Below are positions 1-6,923 of a stretch of 11,764 bases of DNA, one piece after another. Made by a program: the position numbers and the translations under genes. The DNA is from JAKEGN01 sp964465665 (GTDB lineage: Bacteria; Pseudomonadota; Gammaproteobacteria; Steroidobacterales; Woeseiaceae), in contig CAYXKM010000273.1 of NCBI GenBank assembly GCA_964465665.1, forward strand, positions 1 through 11,764. The letters run 5' to 3'. The notes beneath the pieces were generated by a model. It did no database searches, was not told where the DNA came from, and was given only the letters and a program-made list of their open reading frames with translations. Position 1 is the stretch's first letter, and every line of letters starts with the position of its first letter.

Positions 1-349
1 GGACTACCTGCAGTCCCTGCAGATCGCCCCAGTAGTACTGATCAGCCGGCAACGCCGGCAATTGTCCTCGCGGCACACTGATCACCGACCCGAGCAGTCC
101 GGCGGCGGCCTCGCGATCGTCGGTGCCGTCGAAACGCACAACCAGCGAGTTTCCCTGCTTCCTGCCTTCGGCGACCGTAACGCTTTGCCGCTTTCCGTCC
201 AGTTCCAGGGACCAGTTGCGGTACGACAATATCGAATCGCGGGGCTCCGTATACGAAATGACTTTGAGCCAGCCCTTGACTCCGAATACTGCCGACACCC
301 GACCGAGTACGACTTCGCCTTCTGCGACTGTGTTGTCCTTCGCCGGCAT
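1..349 (-). CDS. rimM: 16S rRNA processing protein RimM, N-terminal part (cut by window edge)
   Basis: RimM binds ribosomal protein uS19 and assists maturation of the 30S head and 16S rRNA in the cytoplasm. The minus strand from ATG at 349 reads continuously to the left edge for 116 codons, beginning MPAKDNTVAEGEVVLGRV and followed by FGVKGWLKV, the typical RimM N-terminal barrel start with its G-x-KGW/L-x-V signature. Near the edge DQYYWGDLQGLQV is the well-conserved entry into the PRC-barrel domain, so the C-terminal roughly 55-60 residues lie outside. An in-frame stop lies upstream of the start, leaving only this ATG or the adjacent TTG at 352; the ribosome binding site is weak (GGGTGG). 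It follows rpsP by 56 bases in the same direction, the usual rpsP-rimM(-trmD-rplS) operon order. A 114-codon open frame in another minus-strand frame over 42-386 is a shadow of this gene. Confidence 0.95.
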   Translation of the reverse strand, partial: MPAKDNTVAEGEVVLGRVSAVFGVKGWLKVISYTEPRDSILSYRNWSLELDGKRQSVTVAEGRKQGNSLVVRFDGTDDREAAAGLLGSVISVPRGQLPALPADQYYWGDLQGLQVV

Positions 350-405
350 CAAGCCACCCGCGTTCGCCGCCGCGCCCTCGGCGCATTACGGCCTCCGGAA
401 CCGGA

Positions 406-663
406 TCAGGCGCTCAATGCGGCCTTGCGCTGGGTTTTCAGCAACGCTGCCACACGGTCGGACGGCTTCGCGCCCTTGCCGATCCAGTAATCGACCCTGT
501 CCAGATCGATCCGCAGGTTAACTTCCTTATCGGTGCCCAACGGGTTGAAAAAACCCAGCTTTTCAATGTACCGCCCGTCCCGACGATTGCGACTGTCGGT
601 AACGATGAGGTGATAAAAAGGACGCTTCTTCGCGCCACCGCGCGAAAGTCGAATACTAACCAT
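406..663 (-). CDS. rpsP: 30S ribosomal protein bS16
   Basis: Structural protein of the small ribosomal subunit that binds 16S rRNA and is needed for 30S assembly. The 85-residue product has normal length for bS16 and starts with MVSIRLSRGGAKKRPFYHLI, followed by the conserved D-SRN-RDGR-IE-LGF-NP segment (about residues 22-42) and the C-terminal W-GKGA-PSD-V-LL motif (about 61-75). The start is ATG with a GGAAAG stretch just upstream. A candidate sigma-70 promoter lies about 70-95 bases upstream, so rpsP can be transcribed separately from ffh, and rimM follows it. The high conservation leaves no real alternative identification. Confidence 0.98.
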   Translation of the reverse strand: MVSIRLSRGGAKKRPFYHLIVTDSRNRRDGRYIEKLGFFNPLGTDKEVNLRIDLDRVDYWIGKGAKPSDRVAALLKTQRKAALSA

Positions 664-729
664 AGTCTTTCCGTATCAGTTTGACTGGCAGAGCCGCCTG
701 CACCCGGGGCCTGCCCGAGTAAACGGCGC

Positions 730-757
730 ATTTTACGCACTTCGGCCCAAAAGTGAA
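730..757 (-). promoter_or_regulatory. Candidate sigma-70 promoter for rpsP-rimM
   Basis: Read on the minus strand, a TTCACT box (752-757, 4 of 6 matches to TTGACA) is separated by 16 bases from TAAAAT (730-735, 5 of 6 matches to TATAAT). It lies in the 151-base gap between the ffh stop and the rpsP start and would give a leader of about 60 bases. Sequence match only; no experimental support. Confidence 0.45.
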
Positions 758-814
758 GGGGAATTGCCGGAAATTTGCCTGTTTTTCGGGCTGTTAGCCG
801 GTGGCCCGCCAGGA

Positions 815-2185
815 TCAGCTTGCCCGGCGGGGGCCCGGGGGGACGCGGCCTCCGGACAACCCGCGCAAAACCTTCTGCATGCCGCCGCCCGCCATTTTTT
901 TCATCATTTTTTCCATCTGCAGATGCTGCTTCAGGAGCCGGTTGACGTCCTGGATCTGCTGGCCACTGCCTGCCGCAATGCGTCGCTTTCTGGATCCGTT
1001 GATGATCTTCGGAAACCTCCGTTCGCCCACGGTCATGGAATCGATGATGGCCATCTGCCGTCGCATCTGCCGCTCGCCGGAGGCGTCCTTCAGGGCCGCG
1101 GTATTGATATTCCCCGGCAACGGGAGTTTCTCCAGCATTTTTGCCATACCGCCCATGTTCAGCATCTGCTCGAACTGGTCGCGAAGATCGGCAAGGTCGA
1201 AACTTTTGCCCTTGCCGATTTTTTTTGCGAGCTTTTCCGCCTTGTCGCGGTTGACGTTTCCTTCGAGCTCCTCAACCAGTGTCAGGACGTCACCCATGCC
1301 GAGTATGCGTGATGCCATGCGGTCCGGGTGAAATACCTCCAGCGCATCGACTTTTTCCCCGACACCGAGAAATCGTATCGGTTTCCCGATAACTTCACGC
1401 ACCGACAGCGCAACGCCGCCCCTCGCATCCCCGTCGGCCTTCGTCAGGATGATGCCGGTCAATGGCAGGCGCTGATCGAATACCCTGGCGGAGTTGACCG
1501 CATCCTGTCCTGCCATACTGTCGACTACGAACAGCGTTTCGCGAGGCTTTGCGATGGCGTGCAGGCTGACCAGCTCGGTCATCATGTCGTCATCAACGTG
1601 CAGCCGCCCGGCCGTATCGACAATCAACACATCGGCAAAGGCCCGCCGGCTTTCATCCAGCGCCCGACGGACGATATCTTCCGGCTTCTCCCGGTCATCG
1701 CTTGTGCAATGCAGGCAACCGATCTCGTTGGCCAGCGTCCGGAGCTGCAGTATGGCCGCCGGCCGATGTACATCGACACTGACGAGCATTACCTTTTTCC
1801 TGTCGTTCAGCATCAGTCGGCGCGCAAGTTTTGCAGCCGTGGTCGTCTTGCCCGCACCTTGCAGCCCGGCAAGAAAAATCACGAGCGGCGGCTGCGCGCG
1901 CAAGTCGAGCGCGGCGGTATCAGTCCCCAGAAGCTCTATGAGCTCGGCATGAATGATCTTGACCAGGGCCTGACCCGGGGTCAGGCTCCTCGTGATCTCA
2001 ACGCCAATGGATTTGGCGCGGACCCGTTCGACAAAGGTTTTGACGACGGGCAACGCAACGTCTGCTTCGAGCAAGGCCAACCGCACCTGGCGCAATGTGT
2101 CTCTGATGTTTTCTTCGGAGAGCCGGCCTTTGCCGGTCAGGTTGCGAGCCGCACTCGAAAGTCGTTCGCTGAGTTGGTCAAACAT
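815..2185 (-). CDS. ffh: Signal recognition particle protein Ffh (SRP54 GTPase)
   Basis: Ffh binds 4.5S RNA and the signal sequence of nascent inner-membrane proteins, and delivers ribosomes to FtsY by paired GTP hydrolysis. The start used here is the ATG at 2185 (MFDQLSERLS, the usual family start; 456 residues); the frame stays open five codons further to TTG at 2200, but neither start has a clear ribosome binding site. The N domain covers about residues 1-95. The G domain shows GLQGAGKTTT (G1, about 106-115), DTAGRLHVD (G3) and TKADGDARGG (G4 region). The M domain follows, with the RNA-binding RIAAGSG segment and a methionine-rich NRLLKQHLQMEKMMKKM helix. In the G2-like motif the usual DVYRPAA reads DVHRPAA. 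The C-terminal tail is short and Gly/Pro/Arg-rich. Downstream comes rpsP, upstream a metallo-hydrolase gene that ends 60 bases before this start. Confidence 0.97.
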   Translation of the reverse strand: MFDQLSERLSSAARNLTGKGRLSEENIRDTLRQVRLALLEADVALPVVKTFVERVRAKSIGVEITRSLTPGQALVKIIHAELIELLGTDTAALDLRAQPPLVIFLAGLQGAGKTTTAAKLARRLMLNDRKKVMLVSVDVHRPAAILQLRTLANEIGCLHCTSDDREKPEDIVRRALDESRRAFADVLIVDTAGRLHVDDDMMTELVSLHAIAKPRETLFVVDSMAGQDAVNSARVFDQRLPLTGIILTKADGDARGGVALSVREVIGKPIRFLGVGEKVDALEVFHPDRMASRILGMGDVLTLVEELEGNVNRDKAEKLAKKIGKGKSFDLADLRDQFEQMLNMGGMAKMLEKLPLPGNINTAALKDASGERQMRRQMAIIDSMTVGERRFPKIINGSRKRRIAAGSGQQIQDVNRLLKQHLQMEKMMKKMAGGGMQKVLRGLSGGRVPPGPRRAS

Positions 2186-2214
2186 GGGTTGCCCGGGCAA
2201 TTGACGAGGCGCGT

Positions 2215-2240
2215 ATTGTAACCCGAGCTGAGAACAGCAA
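2215..2240 (-). promoter_or_regulatory. Weak candidate promoter for ffh
   Basis: On the minus strand TACAAT (2215-2220, 5 of 6 to the -10 consensus) is preceded by TTGCTG (2235-2240). The spacer is only 14 bases, shorter than usual, so the -35 assignment is doubtful. If the -10 is real, transcription would start about 20-25 bases before the ATG at 2185, which argues for that ATG over the TTG at 2200. Confidence 0.3.
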
Positions 2241-2245
2241 GTCGA

Positions 2246-3013
2246 CTAGATCGTGATGACGGTTCCGCGCGACAGCATGCGTATATTTTCGCCGGGAGCA
2301 GCTTCAATCACCTGCGCAAGAATTCGCTCTTCCTCACCGGGTTTCATACCCGTGAGCCAGATGTCCGGCTTGTGCTTCAGCAATTGCAGGTCACGGCACA
2401 TGGTTATCGGGCAATAGTGCCCTGCGCGGTTCGCAAGTCCTTGCAATTCGTTCGGGAACGATACTTCGATCACCAATACCTTGAGATTGTCGCAGGCATT
2501 CAGAACCGGCCACAGCGTGCTGTTGGTCTTCGTGTCGCCGCTGACCGCAAAGACGCCGCCGCAGTTCTTCACCGTGTAACCAAGAGACGGCACACTATGC
2601 AGGACATCCACGGCGTGAAAGTCGCGATTTCCAATCGAAATCGTTTGACCGGGATTGCACTCGGCATACTGCAGCATCGGCCGTTGTTCACTGGGCAACT
2701 TGGCGAAGTCGGGCCAGATTACGTCATTGAACAGGTGAGTTCTGATTGCACTCAGAGTTTCCTCACGGCCGTATACGGTCAATGGCATATCGAAGTCTTC
2801 TTCGAAAATGGTATCGATGAGCATCGGCAGTCCGGCGATATGATCGAGGTGGGCGTGGGTCAGAAACACGTGGCGGATCGGGTGAAGTTCGTCGAGAGAC
2901 AGGTCGCCGATGCCGATTCCGGCATCAAGCAGTACATCGTCGTCAATGAGCATGGCCGACGTGCGTGCGCCAGCGCCGATGCCTCCGCTGCAGCCTAGAA
3001 TTCGTATCCGCAT
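2246..3013 (-). CDS. Metallo-beta-lactamase-fold hydrolase, class II cyclic-nucleotide phosphodiesterase-like
   Basis: Probable cytoplasmic dinuclear-metal hydrolase of 255 residues; the closest family I recognise is the class II 3',5'-cyclic-nucleotide phosphodiesterases, so cAMP or cGMP hydrolysis is the likely but unproven reaction. The start at 3013 (MRIRILGCSGGIGAG) is chosen because the beta-lactamase fold begins there and GAGAG lies 9 bases upstream; the frame is open to 3130, but the extra 39 residues look non-coding. Metal ligands visible are the THAHLDHIAGLP motif (H53, H55, D57, H58), H139, D160 in SGDT and H199. The segment VIEVSFPNELQGLANRAGH resembles the ECSFPN...S-H region of class II phosphodiesterases. 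No signal peptide or membrane segment is visible. It lies upstream of ffh on the same strand and divergent from ypjD. Another MBL activity, such as RNase Z-like hydrolysis, is less likely. Confidence 0.8.
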   Translation of the reverse strand: MRIRILGCSGGIGAGARTSAMLIDDDVLLDAGIGIGDLSLDELHPIRHVFLTHAHLDHIAGLPMLIDTIFEEDFDMPLTVYGREETLSAIRTHLFNDVIWPDFAKLPSEQRPMLQYAECNPGQTISIGNRDFHAVDVLHSVPSLGYTVKNCGGVFAVSGDTKTNSTLWPVLNACDNLKVLVIEVSFPNELQGLANRAGHYCPITMCRDLQLLKHKPDIWLTGMKPGEEERILAQVIEAAPGENIRMLSRGTVITI

Positions 3014-3071
3014 ATTGCTATTACTCTCAGGACATGGCGGAAACTGCGGAGGCAGACTGAAGCACTCATCG

Positions 3072-3092
3072 CCCGACCCCGTGCCCGTCGGG
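3072..3092. repeat. Short inverted repeat in the divergent region
   Basis: CCCGAC (3072-3077) and GTCGGG (3087-3092) form a perfect 6-bp stem with a 9-base loop, extendable by a G-U pair. It sits in the 167-base region between the divergent metallo-hydrolase and ypjD genes and would fall in the leader of the metallo-hydrolase transcript. It may be a protein site, a leader hairpin or chance in GC-rich DNA; there is no T-run, so it is not a terminator. I see no convincing promoter pair elsewhere in this region. Confidence 0.25.
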
Positions 3093-3180
3093 TGCATCCT
3101 CCGGACCAGGGTTCTATTGAACTGCACCATGTGGGATGATCTGTTCCGGCAAAACCTAGGGCATCGGCAATCGGGATTCT

Positions 3181-3987
3181 GTGTTTCAAATCACAATTCT
3201 TTTCTTGTACATAATTGCCGGAGCTGCATTGGCATGGTCCAGACTGGCGCAGACAGCCGGCCGGGCCTCGACTCTGGCTGGAATCGCATGGCTGTGTGCC
3301 GTTTCCGGAATCGTATGGCATGGCATTGTGCTGTTGCATCTGATTTCCCCTCCCGGCGGACTGGTGCTTTCGATCGGCAATACAGCCTCATTCATAGGCC
3401 TGCAGCTTGCTCTGATTGCCGTCATCGGTGCCGTGGAACCGACATTGCGCGGGTTCGCAGGCGGACTGTTGGCGCTGGCAGGCATTGCCGCAGTTGCAAC
3501 CGGACATCCGGAGGATTTTGCCGGTCAAGGCCCATCGAATTGGCAAATTCAGGCGCATATCCTGATCTCGCTTTTCGCTTACGGACTCCTGGCCGTGGGT
3601 GCGATCGTTGCCGTGTTTTCCATCGTCCAGGAACGGCGATTGCGGGCCGGCCAGATCTCCGCGGTGAACCGGATGTTTGCACCGCTGGAGACCACTGAAA
3701 AGTTGTTGTTCGGCATCGCCGGCGGTGGATTTGTCGCGTTGCTCGTTGCCGTTGTGTCGGGCTTTGCTTTTGTGGACAATCTTTTCGCGCAACACCTGGT
3801 GCACAAGACGTCGTTGTCGCTGCTCGCATTGCTGCTTTTCGGCATCCTGATCGCAGGCCGCCAGTTTGCAGGGTGGCGTGGTCAACGTGCTGTTTATCTT
3901 TACCTGTGGGGATTCGGCGTTCTGTGCCTCGCCTACTTCGGCACACGCTTCATACTGGAAAATATTCTTGGGCGCAGCTGGAGCTAG
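3181..3987 (+). CDS. ypjD: YpjD, cytochrome c assembly (CcsA/HemX-like) inner membrane protein
   Basis: Polytopic inner-membrane protein of the CcsA/CcmC/HemX superfamily, probably handling haem or supporting cytochrome maturation; the exact role of the YpjD branch is not established. The 268-residue product starts at GTG (VFQITILFLYIIAGAAL) and is hydrophobic throughout, with about eight predicted membrane segments. The family-typical QAHILISLFAYGLL segment holds H126, and LVHKTSLSLLALLLFG holds H208; both are candidate haem-facing histidines by analogy. The C-terminal GWRGQRAVYLYLWGF...AYFGTRFILE stretch also matches the family. No tryptophan-rich WWD motif is seen, as expected for YpjD rather than CcmC/CcsA. 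Length is normal (E. coli about 263). It is divergent from the metallo-hydrolase and 82 bases upstream of the YfjD-like gene, with which it may be co-transcribed. The ribosome binding site is weak, so the exact start is less certain than the identity. Confidence 0.88.
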   Translation: MFQITILFLYIIAGAALAWSRLAQTAGRASTLAGIAWLCAVSGIVWHGIVLLHLISPPGGLVLSIGNTASFIGLQLALIAVIGAVEPTLRGFAGGLLALAGIAAVATGHPEDFAGQGPSNWQIQAHILISLFAYGLLAVGAIVAVFSIVQERRLRAGQISAVNRMFAPLETTEKLLFGIAGGGFVALLVAVVSGFAFVDNLFAQHLVHKTSLSLLALLLFGILIAGRQFAGWRGQRAVYLYLWGFGVLCLAYFGTRFILENILGRSWS

Positions 3988-4069
3988 TCGACCCGACAAC
4001 TATCGTTACTGTCGCGTAACAGCGGGCTCGAATGACCCGTACCCTCGCTTTTAAGGAGCACTTCGTTCA

Positions 4070-5332
4070 TTGACCAATGACGTTCCACTGGTTGCCCTGC
4101 TGGGGCTGCTTGTACTTTTGCTCGTGCTGTCCGCATTTTTCTCCGGCTCGGAAACCGCGCTCATGAGCATCAACCGGTACCGGCTACGTCACCGGGCCCG
4201 TGCCGGCCACCGCGGGGCGCGCCTTGCCGAGAGTCTGCTGCAAAAGCCCGATCGTCTCATTGGCCTGATCCTGCTTGGCAATAACCTGGTGAATTTTTCG
4301 GCTGCGGCACTGGTTGCGGTCATCTCGTTCCAGATTGGCGGGGAGCCCGCCGTCGCCATCGGCACGTTCATCATCACACTGATTGTGCTGATATTCAGCG
4401 AGGCGGCTCCCAAAACACTTGCGGCACTCAATCCCGAACGCATTGCATATCCTGCTGCGTATGTCTTCTACCCGCTGGCGAGGATTCTTTATCCGCTGGT
4501 GTGGATTACGAGTGCAGCGTCGAACGCCGTGCTTTATCTGTTCGGCGTAAGGCAGCAGGACGTTCAGGGCTATGCGTTGAGTCGCGAGGAACTTCGCACC
4601 ATCGTGTACGAAGCCGGGGCAAGAATCTCGAGCCGATACCGGCACATGTTGCTGAACATTCTCGACCTCGAGAAAGTCACTGTGGAAGACGTCATGATTC
4701 CCCGCAGTGAGATAGTCGGCATCGATCTCGATCAAGATATGGACGACATATCAAAGATCATAGACAACAGCGAACACTCGCGACTGCCGGTATATCGCGA
4801 CAATATCGACCATGTGACAGGCGTCTTGCATTTGCGCTGCCTGGCAAGCCGGTCCGGAAAACCGACCGTCAGCAAAAGCGACATCGAAGCACTCGTAACC
4901 GATCCCTATTTCGTGCCGGAAGGGACGCCGCTGAATACACAGTTGCTGCAATTTCAGAAAGCAAAGCAACGATTCGCACTGGTAGTCGATGAGTACGGCG
5001 ACATCCAGGGCATCGTCACACTGGAAGACATACTCGAGGAGATAGTCGGGGAATTCACTACTGCTCCCGCGAGCGACGAACAGGACATCGTAAGCGACGG
5101 GGAAAACTCGTTCCTGGTAAGCGGTGGTGCAAACATTCGCGACCTGAATCGCATCATGAACTGGAAGCTGCCGACGGCTGGCCCCAAAACGCTGAACGGG
5201 CTGGTACTCGAATACCTGGAGACCATACCTGAGCCAGGTGTCAGGCTGACAATCGCGGGCTACCCTATTGAGATCGTCGAGACGACCGAGAACCGGGTGA
5301 AGTCGGCGCGTATTCGATCCGGCGGTGCCTAG
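4070..5332 (+). CDS. CNNM/CorC-family membrane protein with CBS domains (YfjD-like)
   Basis: Inner-membrane protein of the CNNM-CBS-CorC_HlyC class, linked in other bacteria to Mg2+/Co2+ homeostasis or efflux. The 420-residue product starts at TTG (MTNDVPLVALLGL), supported by AAGGAG at 4053-4058, 11 bases ahead; the nearby ATG at 4077 is out of frame. Residues 1-150 form the CNNM (DUF21) membrane domain with FFSGSETALMSINRYRL, GNNLVN and the FSEAAPKTLAAL segment. A CBS pair follows at about 205-325 (VMIPRSEIVGID ... HSRLPVYRDNIDHVTGVLH and FALVVDEYGDIQGIVTLEDILEEIVGEF). A CorC_HlyC domain occupies about 345-415. It follows ypjD as in E. coli ypjD-yfjD and converges on radA. The transported ion cannot be read from sequence. 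Confidence 0.92.
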   Translation: MTNDVPLVALLGLLVLLLVLSAFFSGSETALMSINRYRLRHRARAGHRGARLAESLLQKPDRLIGLILLGNNLVNFSAAALVAVISFQIGGEPAVAIGTFIITLIVLIFSEAAPKTLAALNPERIAYPAAYVFYPLARILYPLVWITSAASNAVLYLFGVRQQDVQGYALSREELRTIVYEAGARISSRYRHMLLNILDLEKVTVEDVMIPRSEIVGIDLDQDMDDISKIIDNSEHSRLPVYRDNIDHVTGVLHLRCLASRSGKPTVSKSDIEALVTDPYFVPEGTPLNTQLLQFQKAKQRFALVVDEYGDIQGIVTLEDILEEIVGEFTTAPASDEQDIVSDGENSFLVSGGANIRDLNRIMNWKLPTAGPKTLNGLVLEYLETIPEPGVRLTIAGYPIEIVETTENRVKSARIRSGGA

Positions 5333-5354
5333 CAGGCTGTTGAAAAGCAGCCTG
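5333..5354. terminator. Inverted repeat between convergent genes, possible bidirectional terminator
   Basis: CAGGCTG (5333-5339) and CAGCCTG (5348-5354) form a perfect 7-bp stem with an 8-base loop, immediately after the TAG of the YfjD-like gene and 33 bases past the radA stop on the other strand. Position fits a shared terminator, but no T-run follows on either strand, so intrinsic termination would be weak. It could instead stabilise 3' ends or be a small repeat element. Confidence 0.4.
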
Positions 5355-5386
5355 GCAGGGCAAAACAGGGATGTCTTGCGGGTCGG

Positions 5387-6730
5387 TCAGGCGAAAGCCT
5401 GGCTCAGTGCGTCCTCCAGTTTGGTGACACCGATGATCCTGATGCCGTCCGGCAGCTCGCGCGGCACGTTCGACTGCGGCACGATGGCGGTGCTGAAACC
5501 CTGCTTTGCGGCTTCGGCTATACGCTCGGCACCAAACTTGACCGGCCGCACTTCGCCTGCCAGCCCGAGTTCTCCGAAACTCATCAATTTGTGGTGGCAG
5601 GGACGGTCGCGAAAGCTTGATACGATGGCAAGGATCGATGGCAGGTCAGCTGCCGTTTCGGCGATTCTCAACCCGCCGACAACATTGACGAATACATCTT
5701 CCCCGGCGAGAGAAATGCCGCCGTGTTTCTGCAGTACTGCCACCAGCAACGCGAGCCGATTCTGATCGATGCCTTGCGCCAGCCTCCGCGCGTAATTCGT
5801 ATTCGCGCCGGCAACCAGCGCCTGTATTTCTACCAGCAATGGCCTGCTGCCCTCCCAGATCACGGACACGACGCTGCCCGCTTTGTCAGTCGAATCGCCG
5901 GACAGGAAGATGGCCGAAGGATTGCGAACTTCGCGAAAGCCGCTCGAAGTCATCGCAAAGACACCCATCTCGTTGCTCGCGCCAAAACGATTCTTCACCG
6001 CCCGAACCACGGTATAGCGACTGGCCGGATCGCTCTCGAAATACAGGACTGTATCGACCATGTGTTCGACTACCCGCGGTCCCGCTATGGCACCTTCCTT
6101 GGTTACATGACCAATGAGGAATACGGCGATTTCCTTCTTTTTCGCGAACTGAACAATGCGGCCCACGCATTCCCGCAATTGCGCAACGGAACCCGGCGCG
6201 GATGGCAGGTTCGATGACACCATGGTCTGAATCGAATCGATGAAGAGCACGCGCGTGCCCAGGTCGACTGCTTGCTGCAGGACGTTCTCCAGCGACGTTT
6301 CCGACAGCAGGCTCAAGCCGGGGTTATCAAGGCCGAGGCGGTGCGACCGTTGCGCGATCTGCCTGAGCGATTCCTCACCCGTCGCATAGCAGGCTTTGAG
6401 TTCGCGCGGCAGTTTTGCCGCTACCTGTTGCAGCAATGTCGACTTGCCAACTCCCGGATCGCCGCCGAGCAAAACGACCGAACCGGGCACGAGCCCCGAC
6501 CCCAATACCCTGTCGAACTCGCCGAACCCGGTCGGATATCTTGCAATGGAATCGTCCAGCAAAGCGCCGAGTTTCGACGCCTGCGCGAGACTCGCCGGCG
6601 CACCGGGCATCGCCTGCAGGGTGGTTTGCGCCAGCGTGTTCCAGGCCGCACATTCGGGGCACTGGCCTTGCCATTTGACGCTGTGGGCGCCGCAATCCGA
6701 GCACACGTAGGCAATTTTGCTCCGGGCCAC
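5387..6730 (-). CDS. radA: DNA repair protein RadA (Sms)
   Basis: RadA is a RecA-like, DnaB-type ring ATPase that promotes branch migration in homologous recombination. The 447-residue product (E. coli 460) starts at GTG with a strong GGGAGGGAG purine run upstream. It carries the N-terminal zinc finger with C10, C13, C24 and C27 (YVCSDCG ... QCPECAAW), a RecA-type ATPase core with Walker A GGDPGVGKST (about 89-98), a Walker B-like VLFIDSIQT, and the RadA-specific KNRFG motif (about 245). A C-terminal Lon-protease-like domain follows (about 270-447), including AGEDVFVNVVGGLRI and SFGELGLAGEVRPVKF. All hallmarks are intact. It is divergent from the kinase gene across 193 bases and converges on the YfjD-like gene. 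Confidence 0.98.
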   Translation of the reverse strand: MARSKIAYVCSDCGAHSVKWQGQCPECAAWNTLAQTTLQAMPGAPASLAQASKLGALLDDSIARYPTGFGEFDRVLGSGLVPGSVVLLGGDPGVGKSTLLQQVAAKLPRELKACYATGEESLRQIAQRSHRLGLDNPGLSLLSETSLENVLQQAVDLGTRVLFIDSIQTMVSSNLPSAPGSVAQLRECVGRIVQFAKKKEIAVFLIGHVTKEGAIAGPRVVEHMVDTVLYFESDPASRYTVVRAVKNRFGASNEMGVFAMTSSGFREVRNPSAIFLSGDSTDKAGSVVSVIWEGSRPLLVEIQALVAGANTNYARRLAQGIDQNRLALLVAVLQKHGGISLAGEDVFVNVVGGLRIAETAADLPSILAIVSSFRDRPCHHKLMSFGELGLAGEVRPVKFGAERIAEAAKQGFSTAIVPQSNVPRELPDGIRIIGVTKLEDALSQAFA

Positions 6731-6819
6731 CGGTTTTTCTCCCTCCCCGGTCGGTCATTTCAGGTCCCGCCAGCCCCCGTTCCGGACGGTTCAGTGATCT
6801 ATTCGGTAGCGGAATCCCA

Positions 6820-6828
6820 ATGATAGCA
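6820..6828 (-). promoter_or_regulatory. Candidate extended -10 promoter for radA
   Basis: The minus strand reads TGCTATCAT, an extended -10 (TGn + TATCAT, 4 of 6) about 90 bases ahead of the radA GTG. The -35 region is poor, as is common for extended -10 promoters. It lies in the divergent radA/kinase region. Confidence 0.3.
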
Positions 6829-6872
6829 CCGCCTCCGAAAGCACCGATGGCCCAAAAAGTGCCAACCCTATC

Positions 6873-6902
6873 TCATTAAAAACACTTGCAATTTCCTATA
6901 CT
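6873..6902 (+). promoter_or_regulatory. Candidate promoter for the kinase-phosphatase-FHA operon
   Basis: TATACT (6897-6902, 5 of 6 to TATAAT) lies 21 bases before the GTG at 6924, in an AT-rich patch (6871-6902) that stands out from its GC-rich surroundings. No good -35 sits 16-18 bases upstream (TCATTA or ATTAAA), so an activator or an alternative sigma factor may be involved. Transcription would start near 6909, leaving a leader of only about 15-20 bases. Confidence 0.35.
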
Positions 6903-6923
6903 CCCGACGTTATGTAGAGAACC

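Noticed and set aside
787..808. CGGGC...GCCCG hairpin just after the ffh stop as a terminator
   Set aside because: Stem is only 5 bp with a 12-base loop, and on the ffh transcript it is followed by A residues rather than a T-run.
1328..2221. Long plus-strand open frame (297 codons) opposite ffh
   Set aside because: It lies wholly antisense to the well-conserved ffh gene; the translation shows no recognisable domain, and it is explained by GC-rich codon bias on the opposite strand.
2372..2998. 208-codon plus-strand open frame opposite the metallo-hydrolase gene
   Set aside because: Antisense shadow of a gene with clear metal-ligand motifs; no domain, no ribosome binding site noted.
3014..3130. 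N-terminal extension of the metallo-hydrolase to 3130
   Set aside because: The 39 extra residues do not resemble the family; the fold starts at MRIRILGCSGG and a GAGAG site precedes the ATG at 3013.
3117..3145. TTGAAC as -35 of a ypjD promoter
   Set aside because: The -35 is good, but no acceptable -10 sits 16-18 bases downstream (TCTGTT, 3 of 6), so it was not annotated.
3388..3999. Minus-strand open frames opposite ypjD (203 and 174 codons)
   Set aside because: Polar, low-complexity translations antisense to a clear membrane protein; no domain seen.
6272..6823. 183-codon plus-strand open frame opposite the radA start and promoter region
   Set aside because: Antisense to intact radA; Arg/Gln-rich low-information translation typical of a shadow frame.
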